Below are positions 1 through 8,581 of a stretch of 64,000 nucleotides of DNA, one piece after another. A program made the position numbers and the translations under genes. The notes beneath the pieces were generated by a model. It saw only the letters and a list, made by a program, of their open reading frames with translations, was not told the DNA's origin and did no database searches. Location: assembly GCF_002005445.1 (NCBI RefSeq), contig NZ_CP014692.1, forward strand, positions 3,430,001 to 3,494,000, read 5' to 3'. The stretch comes from Acetobacter aceti. GTDB taxonomy: Bacteria > Pseudomonadota > Alphaproteobacteria > Acetobacterales > Acetobacteraceae. Positions within the stretch are counted from its first letter, which is position 1, and the number at the start of each line of letters is the position of its first letter.

Positions 1-71
1 ACTGCCAGCAGGCAACCTCCCTCAGGTCGGCCGCCTTCATCTGACGATGCTCGTTTCGCCTCTGTCGCCAT
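1..71 (-). CDS. 5' end of a divergent gene running off the left edge
   Basis: An ATG at 71 on the minus strand is preceded by AAGGAG with a 5-nt spacer and opens a frame (MATEAKRASSDEGG...) that stays open to the window edge, 23 codons. It faces the TetR gene across about 100 bp holding a palindromic operator. This is the usual layout of a TetR-controlled efflux operon, and a charged N-terminus of this kind is common in HlyD/EmrA-type adaptors, but nothing diagnostic of a family is visible. The function is unassigned. Confidence 0.5.
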   Translation of the reverse strand, partial: MATEAKRASSDEGGRPEGGCLLA

Positions 72-85
72 GGACGCTCCTTGAC

Positions 86-108
86 GCTGACCGAACCGAT
101 CGGTCAGC
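86..108. promoter_or_regulatory. Probable TetR operator
   Basis: Perfect 8-bp inverted arms GCTGACCG (86-93) and CGGTCAGC (101-108), with an inner perfect palindrome ACCGATCGGT (95-104). It lies between two divergent starts at 71 and 176. TetR-family regulators commonly bind such dyads to repress themselves and the divergent gene; the assignment here is by position and symmetry. Confidence 0.6.
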
Positions 109-175
109 ATGCACCCTATCGGCTTTCCCTAAGGCGTCAATCACGCCTGCATCCCCCACGGCACCAGAGAAGATC

Positions 176-814
176 ATGCAAGACCAGGATACCTGCTCAC
201 CGCAACAGCCCGGAGATGCCTCCTCAGCCAAACGGGAGCAGATCCTGAAGGGAGCCCACGATATTTTCGCGGAACATGGCTACGAGGGCGCAAGCATGTC
301 CGTTATCGCGCGCCATGCGGGCGTGTCGAAAGGCACGCTTTACAACTACTTCGAGAACAAGGCCGAGCTCTTCACCGCCGTTGTGAAGCAGAAGGCCGAA
401 CGGGATCTCCCGGCAGCCTTTCGCCCGGTGAACGCCGATCTGCCACCTCGCGAAACCCTCAATGCCCTCGCCCGCTCGATCATCGCCCTCATCATCGCCC
501 CGACAGCGCTCGCGCTCTATCGGGTCATCATTTCAGAAGCGCGGCATTTCCCTCATCTTGCCGAGACGTTCTGGGAACACGCGCCCGCCATCTGCATCGA
601 CACACTGGCCCGATGGCTGACCGACCGGACCGAGAAAAAGGAGCTGAATGTCCCCGACCCGATGTTCGCTGCCGAGCAGTTCTATACCTTGTGCCAGACC
701 CGTATCATCACACGTCGCCGCTTTGAGCTGCCTGTTTCCACGACGGACGCTGATATCGACCGGATTGCCGACGCAACCGTGACCATGTTTCTGGCAATGT
801 ATTCTGCAAGCTGA
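176..814 (+). CDS. TetR/AcrR family transcriptional regulator
   Basis: A 212-residue one-component repressor. The N-terminal helix-turn-helix spans about residues 20-65, with the typical TetR pattern FAEHGYEGASMSVIARHAG and VSKGTLYNYFENKAEL. The C-terminal part is an all-helical ligand and dimerisation domain of the kind often annotated as TetR_C in AcrR-like proteins. I chose the ATG at 176: the frame is open upstream to 47, but that extension is low-complexity and would run through the operator. Its likely target is the divergent gene at the left edge plus its own promoter. The effector is not predictable. Confidence 0.85.
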   Translation: MQDQDTCSPQQPGDASSAKREQILKGAHDIFAEHGYEGASMSVIARHAGVSKGTLYNYFENKAELFTAVVKQKAERDLPAAFRPVNADLPPRETLNALARSIIALIIAPTALALYRVIISEARHFPHLAETFWEHAPAICIDTLARWLTDRTEKKELNVPDPMFAAEQFYTLCQTRIITRRRFELPVSTTDADIDRIADATVTMFLAMYSAS

Positions 815-976
815 AATTTTTGTCATGATGTGAATCGTGGCCGAACTCCATGCCCTGCCACCCGTTCAGTCTCCAGACAGACAAGCGGCTCTGCATCCTG
901 TCAGCCCTTATATCAGAAACGCCCTCCGACAGAGACAGTGACGTCCGCTTGCCGTTTACGGTTAAAGGAGACTGTC

Positions 977-1369
977 ATGACCAAGAGAATGAACGACAAT
1001 CTGCCCGGCGTTCTGAATGACGCAGTTGATTTCGTGACAAACGCCCGGAAGGATAATTCAGGACTCGCCTCTGCTGTGAGCGAATATATGGGAAAAGAAG
1101 GCGCGGTCGGTATTCCGGAAGTTCGCCACCGTGCTCACGAAGCGGGTCTGGACGGCCTTCTTCAGGGATGGAGAGACGCGATCAGCAAGACGCCAGCCAC
1201 AGAGGCCGACATCAAAACACTGATTCCCCATGGTGTCATCAACAGGTTTGCAAGGGAAACAGGGCTTTCTCCGGACGCCGTGATTTCAGGCCTCGCTTCA
1301 GTCGTCCCCGGCATTGTCTACCGCAACGCCAGACAGGCCGAGGCAAAACAGAAACCAGAAGTCCTGTAA
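977..1369 (+). CDS. YidB family (DUF937-like) protein
   Basis: A 130-residue protein with no signal peptide or membrane segment. The middle and C-terminal part (GLDGLLQGWRDAI, then a PHGVINRFARETGLSPDAVISGLASVVPGIV stretch read in pieces) matches the YidB/DUF937 pattern of Gly-Leu rich helices followed by a GLSP-type helix and a VPGIV motif. The family's biochemical function is unknown. The start is the ATG at 977, with AAAGGAG 6 nt upstream (964-970). It appears to be transcribed alone and ends just before a strong hairpin shared with the convergent aldo/keto reductase. Confidence 0.7.
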   Translation: MTKRMNDNLPGVLNDAVDFVTNARKDNSGLASAVSEYMGKEGAVGIPEVRHRAHEAGLDGLLQGWRDAISKTPATEADIKTLIPHGVINRFARETGLSPDAVISGLASVVPGIVYRNARQAEAKQKPEVL

Positions 1370-1404
1370 AACGCCGTTATAGCTATAAGAATAACGAGAC
1401 AGCG

Positions 1405-1436
1405 TTCCGGCCTGAAGACCATTCTTCAGGCCGGAA
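1405..1436. terminator. Hairpin between convergent genes
   Basis: A perfect 14-bp stem (1405-1418 with 1423-1436) and a 4-nt loop between the 3' ends of the YidB-like gene and the aldo/keto reductase. No long T tract follows on either strand, so it may act as a transcript end stabiliser as much as an intrinsic terminator. Confidence 0.6.
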
Positions 1437-1491
1437 ACTGTCATGTGAAGAAGGGAAAAAGCGGAGAACTGATCCGATCTCTCCGGCTTCC

Positions 1492-2346
1492 TCAGATCAC
1501 CTCAAGAGCAACCTTCTTTCGGGGAGGAGAGAACGCCTTGTCCAGCGCAGTCAGGTCGCCTTCCTTTAATTTGATTTCCTGAGCAGCAATGTTCTCACGA
1601 AGATGTTTCTTCGATCCCGCCTTGGGGATGGCAATCAGAGAAGGCTGACGCAGAACCCACGCCAGAGCGATCTGCGCCGGAGTTGCTGGCCCGAGACTTG
1701 TAGTGTGGTGCTGGGCAATTTTCGCCAGCACATTATCCTTCAGCATCCCGCCCCCCTGACCAAGCGGCGAGTAAGCCATCGTCACCACCTGACGCGCCTG
1801 ATTCTCCTTCAGAAGATCGAATTCGATTCCACGATGGCTCAGGCTGTAAAGAACCTGATTGGCAACACAACCGTCACCCTGACCGGTCTGAATCACCTCT
1901 TCCATCGCGTCCGTGTCGAAATTCGAGACGCCCCAGCTACCGATCATCCCACGATCGCGCAATGTCTCGAAAGCTTCAAATGTTTCCTCAAGAGGGATAT
2001 TTCCCTGCCAGTGCAGAAGATAGAGATCCATATGATCGGTACGGAGCCGCTTGAGAGAGTCGGTGCAGCTCTTGAGCACACCTTTGGCTGACGCGTTCGA
2101 GGGCAACACCTTGCTGACGAGAAACACGTCGTTCCGTCGCTTCTCTATCGCTTCTCCCACGACACTTTCAGAACGGCCATTGCCATACATTTCAGCCGTA
2201 TCAATCACGCGCAGCCCCGCATCGAGACCCGCCTGCAGACTGGCGATCTCATCGCTGCGCAGGGAAACATCGTCGCCCATGTTCCATGTGCCCATGCCTA
2301 AAGCCGGGACTTCGACGCCATTCTTGAATCTGACCGTGCGTGTCAT
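1492..2346 (-). CDS. Aldo/keto reductase
   Basis: A 284-residue NADPH-dependent reductase of the (beta/alpha)8 aldo/keto reductase superfamily, close in length to E. coli YeaE-type methylglyoxal reductases. The catalytic tetrad is visible: Asp49 and Tyr54 in RVIDTAEMYGNG, Lys79 in FLVSKVLPS and His112 in LYLLHWQG. The C-terminal cofactor loop IPKAGSKKHLRENIAA matches the family's phosphate-binding segment. It starts at the ATG at 2346 with an AAGGAAG ribosome site. It is likely cytoplasmic and monocistronic; the physiological carbonyl substrate cannot be told from sequence. Confidence 0.9.
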   Translation of the reverse strand: MTRTVRFKNGVEVPALGMGTWNMGDDVSLRSDEIASLQAGLDAGLRVIDTAEMYGNGRSESVVGEAIEKRRNDVFLVSKVLPSNASAKGVLKSCTDSLKRLRTDHMDLYLLHWQGNIPLEETFEAFETLRDRGMIGSWGVSNFDTDAMEEVIQTGQGDGCVANQVLYSLSHRGIEFDLLKENQARQVVTMAYSPLGQGGGMLKDNVLAKIAQHHTTSLGPATPAQIALAWVLRQPSLIAIPKAGSKKHLRENIAAQEIKLKEGDLTALDKAFSPPRKKVALEVI

Positions 2347-2670
2347 GACATCTTCCTTTCAGGAAAACTGTCTGCAACATTCATCATACGGGATTTGCGG
2401 TCGTGTCGCAGACTATCGTTCGCAATCCGCTTTTGTATTCTCAGAGATGGTCACAACGCAGCAGAACGGAAAATGATCCACGCTCGAGAAAAACTAGCGC
2501 CAACCAGAAAGCTGCTCTTCCTAAGCTCTGATAAAAACAAAGTTTTTGGTAAAGCTTTTTTCAAAAAGTTTTAGAGAACGCCCCCTTTTTGAAAAAAGGC
2601 GGCACCCAAAAACTTTTCCTGTCTTTACAGAGATGCGTGCGAGCCAGCTTCTGGAAAGCAAGACTTGCCT
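2347..2670. other. Intergenic region with palindromic repeat
   Basis: About 320 bp between the aldo/keto reductase promoter side and the 3' end of holC. Apart from the nested palindrome at 2539-2616 I see no gene; short reading frames here are shadows. Confidence 0.6.
2539..2616. repeat. Nested intergenic palindromic repeat
   Basis: Outer arms AAAGTTTTTGGT (2539-2550) and ACCCAAAAACTTT (2604-2616) enclose two inner hairpins: CTTTTT/AAAAAG near 2554-2568 and GCCCCCTTTTT with its GC-rich complement near 2580-2602. It sits downstream of holC and may terminate the pepA-holC transcript. A degenerate copy in the opposite orientation is visible at 16960-17000. Confidence 0.55.
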
Positions 2671-3117
2671 TCAGCGCGCCCTTGTCCAGCCCTTTGCTTC
2701 CTGTTTCCAGTAGGCCAGCGTGTGCCCGGCGTCACGCAACGCCACCCAGCGCACACGCGCCGCCGCGACCGCCGCCTCATCCTGCCCGTCAAACAGATCG
2801 AACACACGCTCGAACGGCTCCAGGGGAAGAACCTTGTTCACGCCAGTAAGAAACAGGAAATCTGCCCCATTGGGAACATCATCGCCCGCCGTAATCCACA
2901 CGGGCTGACGCTCGGGATATTTCCCGCCCGTCGCGGCGTGTGGGAGCCACACAGGCTCCACGACTTTCCAGAGCGCATCATCAAGAGCGGCGACCGTCTC
3001 CGGGTCACCGCATCTGACGACGGCTCTCCTGCCCGCGTCCAGTGTGCGGCCCAGCAGCACCGGCAACGCTTCAAACGCGCCGGTGCGTGTCAGATGGTAG
3101 AAGCCGACTTCGGCCAC
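2671..3117 (-). CDS. holC: DNA polymerase III subunit chi
   Basis: A 148-residue protein recognised as HolC by the N-terminal EVGFYHLTRTGAFEALPVLLGRTL segment (read in parts), the central RAVVRCGDPE motif and the C-terminal FERVFDLFDGQDEAAVAAARVRW stretch. Chi links the clamp loader to single-strand DNA binding protein at the replication fork. It begins 8 nt after the pepA stop codon, so the two are almost certainly co-transcribed. The pepA-holC pair is a frequent arrangement in proteobacteria. Confidence 0.9.
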   Translation of the reverse strand: MAEVGFYHLTRTGAFEALPVLLGRTLDAGRRAVVRCGDPETVAALDDALWKVVEPVWLPHAATGGKYPERQPVWITAGDDVPNGADFLFLTGVNKVLPLEPFERVFDLFDGQDEAAVAAARVRWVALRDAGHTLAYWKQEAKGWTRAR

Positions 3118-3125
3118 CGGCCCTG

Positions 3126-4592
3126 TCAGCCCTCGAACTGACGCACGAACCGGTCAAGCAGGCGCACGCCGAAACCGGACGCGCCTTTTGGAGAACCGGA
3201 CTTCGCCTTGGTCGCCCAGGCCACGCCTGCGATGTCGAGATGCGCCCACGGCGTCTCACCCACGAAGCGCTTGAGGAACTGCGCCGCCGTGATGGACCCA
3301 CCCGCGCGACCACCGCCGATATTCTTCATATCGGCAATATCGGACTTGAGCTGCTTGTCGTATTCCTCGCCCATCGGCATCCGCCAGAGCTTTTCCTGCG
3401 TCGTGGCGCCTGCTTCCGTCAGTTTCTCGGAGAGCGTGTCATCGTTCGAGAACAGGCCCGCATATTCGTGGCCCAGACCAACAATGATCGCCCCTGTCAG
3501 CGTGGCGAGATCGATCATGTAACGCGGCGAGAACGTCTCACGCGCATACCAGAGCACATCAGCCAGAACGAGACGGCCTTCCGCATCGGTGTTCAGCACC
3601 TCGATGGTCTGGCCAGATGCGCTGCGCACCACGTCGCCGGGACGCTGTGCGTTGCCGGACACCATGTTCTCGACGATACCGATCAGACCGACCGCATTCA
3701 CTTTCGCCTTGCGACCAGCCAGCGCCGCCATCAGACCGGTGACAACACCTGCACCGGCCATGTCCCACTTCATGTCTTCCATGCCGGCGGCAGGCTTGAT
3801 GGAAATGCCGCCGGAGTCGAACGTCACGCCCTTGCCGACAAACGCCAGCGGCGCGGAGTCATCACCGGCACCATTCCAGCGCATCACCACCATACGCGGC
3901 GGGTTGTCACTACCCTGCGCGACACCAAGCATGGAGCCGAACTTCAGCTTCTCAAGCGCGGGAACGTCGAACACTTCGACTTCGACACCGAGTTTTTTCA
4001 ATTCCTCGGTGCGTTTGGCAAATTCAATCGGTGTCAGGACATTGGCGGGCTCGCTGACCAGATCGCGCGTCAGGGTCACACCCTTCGCCACGGCTTCCCA
4101 GCCAGCCCACGCGGCTTTCGCACCCGCCACATCCCTGGTCAGAATGGCGAGAGAAGCCAGCTTCGGCTTGTCGTCCTTCTTCTCCGTCGTGCGGTAGCGA
4201 TCGAAGTGATACAGGCCGAGTGACGCGCCAAGCGCTACATGCACTGCCAGTTTCGGATCAAGCGCCGCCGTGGACACTGCGCCCTGAACATGCATGGTCA
4301 GCGTCTGCGCCGCCGTGCCGCCGATCTGCTCGGCTGTTGTTTCGGTCAGGCTGTCCTTGTCCCCAAGGCCCACCAGCACAACGCGATCCAGCTTCGCACC
4401 CGGAGCCAGCACCACGCAGGTTGCGCCACGCTTGAAGGTGAAAGACGCCGCTTCTGCGGCACGGGTGAGAGCCCCGTCGGTCGCCTTGTCCACAGTAGCG
4501 AAAAACTCGGACCGCGCCGTATCGGCGAATTCGGGCAGCGCCAGAGCACCGCTGGTAGGGAGCGCGAGGTCGGAGAAGCTGATCTCTGTCAC
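3126..4592 (-). CDS. pepA: Leucyl aminopeptidase (M17 family)
   Basis: A 488-residue two-metal exopeptidase removing N-terminal residues from peptides in the cytoplasm. The N-terminal macro-like domain is followed by the catalytic domain with the metal and catalytic segments VGKGVTFDSGGISIKP, WDMAGAG and the M17 signature NTDAEGRLVLADVL. I chose the GTG at 4592, which has AAGGAAAAGG upstream at a 7-nt spacing. An in-frame GTG at 4649 would add 19 residues but lacks a ribosome site. It is the first gene of a pepA-holC unit. In some bacteria PepA also binds DNA; nothing here tests that. Confidence 0.93.
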   Translation of the reverse strand: MTEISFSDLALPTSGALALPEFADTARSEFFATVDKATDGALTRAAEAASFTFKRGATCVVLAPGAKLDRVVLVGLGDKDSLTETTAEQIGGTAAQTLTMHVQGAVSTAALDPKLAVHVALGASLGLYHFDRYRTTEKKDDKPKLASLAILTRDVAGAKAAWAGWEAVAKGVTLTRDLVSEPANVLTPIEFAKRTEELKKLGVEVEVFDVPALEKLKFGSMLGVAQGSDNPPRMVVMRWNGAGDDSAPLAFVGKGVTFDSGGISIKPAAGMEDMKWDMAGAGVVTGLMAALAGRKAKVNAVGLIGIVENMVSGNAQRPGDVVRSASGQTIEVLNTDAEGRLVLADVLWYARETFSPRYMIDLATLTGAIIVGLGHEYAGLFSNDDTLSEKLTEAGATTQEKLWRMPMGEEYDKQLKSDIADMKNIGGGRAGGSITAAQFLKRFVGETPWAHLDIAGVAWATKAKSGSPKGASGFGVRLLDRFVRQFEG

Positions 4593-4732
4593 GTTGACGC
4601 CTTTTCCTTGTCTGACAGGCGCGACGACGGACCGGTTCCGCTGCCCCACCCGGAGCTATCCACTGTTAGAGGTAGCGAGGGGGACGGTGGTTGGCAACGG
4701 CTGGCATTGCTTCACCTGAATGTGTTGCGTGT

Positions 4733-4790
4733 TTCAGGGTCCCGGGCTCTGCCCGAACCCGGCAGGAACCGCTGGTCCCTGCACCCTGAA
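4733..4790. repeat. Intergenic palindromic repeat
   Basis: Perfect outer arms TTCAGGGT (4733-4740) and ACCCTGAA (4783-4790) enclose a GC-rich interior containing CCGGGCTCTGCCCG. It lies between the pepA start and the 3' end of the next minus-strand gene, so it may end that upstream transcript. The composition resembles dispersed intergenic repeats seen in acetic acid bacteria (recollection, not a search). Confidence 0.45.
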
Positions 4791-4803
4791 TGCTGGGTAA
4801 AAC

Positions 4804-5847
4804 TCAGGCTGACTTGCCGCTTTTGAGTGACTCGTCGATCTGCAAGGCCAGTTGCGCCATTTTCAGCGCGCCTTCGCGGCTTCCAGCGCCACAGATGAAG
4901 CGGGCCGGATGCGCGAACACCGCATCCGGCACACCCGACACTTTCGCCAGTTCCGCTTTCTCCAGACCACCCCACGCTTCCGGAAGGGAGACGCGCTGGC
5001 CGAAATCCCCACGTGTCGGCGAAATCGCCTTCACATTCCACTGGCCGTTATTGGTCGGAGACACCACATAAACCACAGGCAGGTCATTCTCGAAGATCAT
5101 TTTCTCGGTCGGCATGCCCGTGTCCATCAGCAGGATACGCTTGTCTTCGGCCCTGGCATAAGCCTCCATCACCCGGCTCGCAGCTTTCAGGCTGGCCCGC
5201 ACACGGTCCAGAGAATTGACCAGATGCGCCGCGACGGCACTGGCGGCATTGGCGAAACCAGTGGTTTCACGGGTGTTTGCAACATCCGCTCCGTACAGTT
5301 CCGTCGTATCCCACGGCGGATTGCAGGCCGAAACAATATCCGCCAGCGAGAGCTTGCCCATCTTGGCCACGCCATTGTCGTCCAGATCGACAGGAAGGAT
5401 CAGCGACTTGTCGAGCGTCTGCCAGATCGACGCCACATCGGTTTCACTGACCGGCGTCTTCAGGACCGCGCCGAGAATATTGCGGATCGCAGCCTTGCCG
5501 TAATCCTTCCAGAGCAGCCCGGCGGCGCTGTAAGGCGTGCCATCGTCCCGTAGCGGCTTGACCCGCATGTGATGATCGTAACGACCTTTGGGAGGCGCAT
5601 ACTCACCGCCGACATCGAACACGATATCCGCAGCCTGAATGTCTTCCGGATTACGCGAGCGTACAAAGGTGAGGCGTCCGCCATCATGACCGTTCAGCAC
5701 GCGGCCGCGCAGATCACCCTCCGGCTCAAGCGCGTAATGCAGGATCACGTAGCCCAGCGTTTCATCCGTATGGAAATTCCCGGAATGGGTCAGAGCCCGA
5801 ACGGGGGAAGCCTGCTGATCCAGACCGATGGGAGTATGTTCTGACAT
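4804..5847 (-). CDS. MYG1 family protein (UPF0160)
   Basis: A 347-residue member of the MYG1/UPF0160 family, related to DHH phosphoesterases; the eukaryotic member is a 3'-5' RNA exonuclease, while bacterial members are little studied. Visible landmarks are the N-terminal THSGNFHTDETLGYVIL motif with metal-ligand His/Asp, DVGGEY, the RYDHHM motif around residue 90 and YSAAGLLWKDYGK. It is complete in length for the family. It is followed downstream by pepA on the same strand after about 210 bp with a palindrome, so probably not in the same operon. Confidence 0.85.
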   Translation of the reverse strand: MSEHTPIGLDQQASPVRALTHSGNFHTDETLGYVILHYALEPEGDLRGRVLNGHDGGRLTFVRSRNPEDIQAADIVFDVGGEYAPPKGRYDHHMRVKPLRDDGTPYSAAGLLWKDYGKAAIRNILGAVLKTPVSETDVASIWQTLDKSLILPVDLDDNGVAKMGKLSLADIVSACNPPWDTTELYGADVANTRETTGFANAASAVAAHLVNSLDRVRASLKAASRVMEAYARAEDKRILLMDTGMPTEKMIFENDLPVVYVVSPTNNGQWNVKAISPTRGDFGQRVSLPEAWGGLEKAELAKVSGVPDAVFAHPARFICGAGSREGALKMAQLALQIDESLKSGKSA

Positions 5848-6012
5848 GAAAGAATCCGCTGTAGCCGAAAATAGTTTCAGAGCCCGATCGGGTCAGGCCG
5901 TCTCCGCCCGAACCGCACATCAGTCTCTCAGTTCATGACCCGCACCCGATCCGGTGCCGGATACATTCCTGACCTGAGAGCCTCTCATGCCGCAGAGAAA
6001 CCGGTTACACAA

Positions 6013-7170
6013 TCAGCTTCGCGCGGAAATGACCTGCAGCGTCAGGGCTCCTGCGGCCATCAACCCGCCAAACAACGCAACCGCACTCCAGCCGCCAGTG
6101 ACCCACGCGGCCGAGGCGCCCGCCGCACCAGTTGCGCCGCCGAGAAACATCACCCCCATGAAAAGCGTATTGAGACGGGAGCGCGCTTCAGGACGCAGGG
6201 CGTAGACGATATGCTGATGCGAGACCAACGCACTCTGCACCGCGAAGTCCAGCAGAATACAGCCGACAACCAGCCCGGCCAGAGACAGCCATGTACCAAA
6301 AAGCACCCACGACAGAAGCGTGAGAATTGTCCCCGCCAGAATGGCCCGGTGCGGCCCGTGCCGGTCGGCAAACCGTCCGGCGAGCGGAGCCGCCAGTATC
6401 CCCACAGCGCCCACGATCCCGAACAGTCCGGCGGACTGCGCGCTGAGATTGAAGCGGGGCTCCTGCAGATGCAGCGCCAGAATGGACCAGAAGACGGAGA
6501 ACGTGCCAAACAGCAGCGCCTGCGTGAAAGCAGCCAGTCGCAGCGCCGGAAACTCCCGCCAGAGATGCGCCAGCGACACCATGAGACTGGCGTAGCTGTG
6601 CTGCGTATCGGGACGACTATAGGGCAGCAGCAGACGCATCCCCGCCCCCGCGCCCAGACTCAGCGGCACGCCCAGCCAGAACATCTCACGCCAGCCCGCG
6701 TGATCCGCCACGAATCCGGCCAGCGTCCGGCTGAGCAGGATGCCGCACAGCAGTCCGGACATGACCACGCCCACGACCGCACCGCGCCGTTCCGGTGGCG
6801 CTAGATGCGCCGCAAACGGCACGATCTGCTGGGCGACAGTCGCGGCGGCCCCGATCAGCAGCGAGCCGAGCAGTACGATCCCCGCACCGGGGGCGAGCGC
6901 CGTCACCGCCAGCGCCACGGCCAGCAGCACGAACTGCCAGACAATCAGTTGACGGCGTTCAAGCAGATCTCCCAGCGGCACCAGCGCGAACAGCCCCAGT
7001 GCGTAACCAAGCTGCGTGGCCATGGGGACGAGCGCCGTGAGACTGCTCGGCATCGCCCGCTCCATGACGCCCAGCATGGGCTGATTGTAATAGATACTGG
7101 CGACGGCGAGACCGGTGGCGGCGGCCATTGCGAGTGTCATCCCGCGACCGGGAGAAGAAGAGGCGGTCAT
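6013..7170 (-). CDS. MFS transporter (DHA1-like)
   Basis: A 385-residue inner-membrane secondary transporter with about 12 hydrophobic segments. The N-terminal SIYYNQPMLG motif and the loop 2-3 motif LVPLGDLLERRQLI (motif A type) place it among DHA1-like exporters such as those annotated YnfM-like or drug:H+ antiporters. The second-half repeat is LAGRFADRHGPHRAIL. It starts at the ATG at 7170 and stands alone between a MYG1 gene and a 440-bp gap before cysQ. The substrate cannot be predicted. Confidence 0.85.
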   Translation of the reverse strand: MTASSSPGRGMTLAMAAATGLAVASIYYNQPMLGVMERAMPSSLTALVPMATQLGYALGLFALVPLGDLLERRQLIVWQFVLLAVALAVTALAPGAGIVLLGSLLIGAAATVAQQIVPFAAHLAPPERRGAVVGVVMSGLLCGILLSRTLAGFVADHAGWREMFWLGVPLSLGAGAGMRLLLPYSRPDTQHSYASLMVSLAHLWREFPALRLAAFTQALLFGTFSVFWSILALHLQEPRFNLSAQSAGLFGIVGAVGILAAPLAGRFADRHGPHRAILAGTILTLLSWVLFGTWLSLAGLVVGCILLDFAVQSALVSHQHIVYALRPEARSRLNTLFMGVMFLGGATGAAGASAAWVTGGWSAVALFGGLMAAGALTLQVISARS

Positions 7171-7608
7171 ATGGCTTCCTGAAAGGGACTACGGTCCATG
7201 AATAGCAATCTGCCCGAACGATTCCCTACCCTGTTCTCTTTGTGAAGAGGTCCAAAGAGCAATATTCTTTCCTTCGCCCATTGATTTAACAAGTCGGAAT
7301 CAATGGGGCTGCGTCCTTTTGCGGGGTTCGGGGCAAAGACCTGAAAAGCGGTCTGCGCCGGTCATCCGAAGACCCATCCAAAAGAAGCCAACGCGGACAG
7401 TATCCGAAACGGATATTGACCGAGCCAGCTTTCCCGCCGCCCTTTCCTTAACCGGTGTACCTAAAATGGAGGAGACAGAAAATAGATGCCCCGCCTGAAA
7501 CAGCTGAGCCACTGGACCGTTTCCTGCTCACGCCACAAAAGACAGACTGAAACAGGCGGTCACCAGATAATCAATTGCGCCTTCACTTCTGGGGAGTAAG
7601 AAAGAGAT
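7171..7608. other. Divergent intergenic region
   Basis: A 438-bp gap between the MFS gene (minus) and cysQ (plus), presumably carrying both promoters. The only frames are short, without ribosome sites or recognisable products; no other element was seen. Confidence 0.5.
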
Positions 7609-8400
7609 ATGACGCTTTCCAACGCTCCGGTCTCTGACGCCGCGCTCCTCGCCCTCGCCCTCCGTCTCGCTCGCGAGGCCAGCGACATCATCAACGCCAT
7701 CCGGGCCAAAGGCTTCGTGACCACCACGAAGTCGGACCGCTCTCCGGTGACGGAAGCCGATCAGGCAGCGGAGAAGCATATTCTGGCCGGACTGCGCGCC
7801 GCTGCACCCCACATTCCGGTGATTGCGGAAGAAGAGATGGCGGCGGGCATCCGCGTGAAAGGCGGCGCGGAATACTGGCTGGTCGATCCGCTGGACGGCA
7901 CACGGGAATTCGCCGCCGGACGTGACGACTTTACCGTGAATATCGGGCTGGTGCGTGATGACCGGGCCGTTCTCGGCGCAATGGCGCTCCCCGCTTACGG
8001 ACAGTTCTACACCGGCGGCGAAGGGCTGGGAGCGACCCGCTATGACGCCGATGGTGAGCATGCAATCCATGTCCGCAAGGCGCCGAAGGACGGACTGGCG
8101 GTCCTCGCCTCCCGGCATCATGGCGACGATCCGGCCCTGGAGAAATTTCTCGGTGAGCGTCCCATCGCCTCGCTGGGCAATATCGGTTCGGCCGTGAAGT
8201 TTGTCCGTGTGGCCGAGGGTGTGGCGGATTTCTATCCGCGCCTCGGACCGACAATGGAATGGGATACGGCGGCCCCTCAGGCCATTGTGGAAGCAGCGGG
8301 TGGTCAGGTCATGCTGCTCGATGGCAGCGGCCCTCTCCGCTACAGCAAACCCGGCTGGAAAAATCCGTTCTTTGTCTGTACGGGTGATCTTGGCGACTGA
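7609..8400 (+). CDS. cysQ: 3'(2'),5'-bisphosphate nucleotidase
   Basis: A 263-residue member of the Li-sensitive inositol monophosphatase superfamily that hydrolyses PAP to AMP during sulfate assimilation. Metal and phosphate-site motifs are present: IAEEE near residues 72-76, DPLDGTREF from Asp93, and the C-terminal EWDTAAPQAIVEAAGG. The AAGAAAGAG ribosome site lies just before the ATG at 7609. CysQ and generic inositol monophosphatases are hard to separate by eye; the VDPLDGTREF and WDTAAP context favours CysQ. It precedes tsaC on the same strand by about 180 bp with a hairpin in between. Confidence 0.85.
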   Translation: MTLSNAPVSDAALLALALRLAREASDIINAIRAKGFVTTTKSDRSPVTEADQAAEKHILAGLRAAAPHIPVIAEEEMAAGIRVKGGAEYWLVDPLDGTREFAAGRDDFTVNIGLVRDDRAVLGAMALPAYGQFYTGGEGLGATRYDADGEHAIHVRKAPKDGLAVLASRHHGDDPALEKFLGERPIASLGNIGSAVKFVRVAEGVADFYPRLGPTMEWDTAAPQAIVEAAGGQVMLLDGSGPLRYSKPGWKNPFFVCTGDLGD

Positions 8401-8405
8401 GGCGA

Positions 8406-8434
8406 CGGAGCGATCACGCTCCGCTGCCGGTTTT
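8406..8434 (+). terminator. Weak terminator-like hairpin after cysQ
   Basis: CGGAGCG (8406-8412) and CGCTCCG (8417-8423) form a perfect 7-bp stem with a 4-nt loop, followed 7 nt later by TTTT. It may end cysQ transcription before tsaC. Confidence 0.35.
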
Positions 8435-8581
8435 CCTGTCGCAGGACGGGATGGTTCGGTGACAGTCGCGGTTCAGGCTGGGTGGAAAACGGCCGCGTCC
8501 TGCGACGGCGAACGCCTGAAATCCAAACTGGCCGTTTGTCGCCATTCCGTGATAAGCCGACAGCCTCATCTGAGGAGCCGT

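Noticed and set aside
3042..4223. 393-codon plus-strand frame over pepA
   Set aside because: Antisense shadow of pepA, His/Arg-rich and without domains.
7300..7512. 70-codon minus-strand frame before cysQ
   Set aside because: No ribosome site or domain, and it lies in a divergent promoter region.
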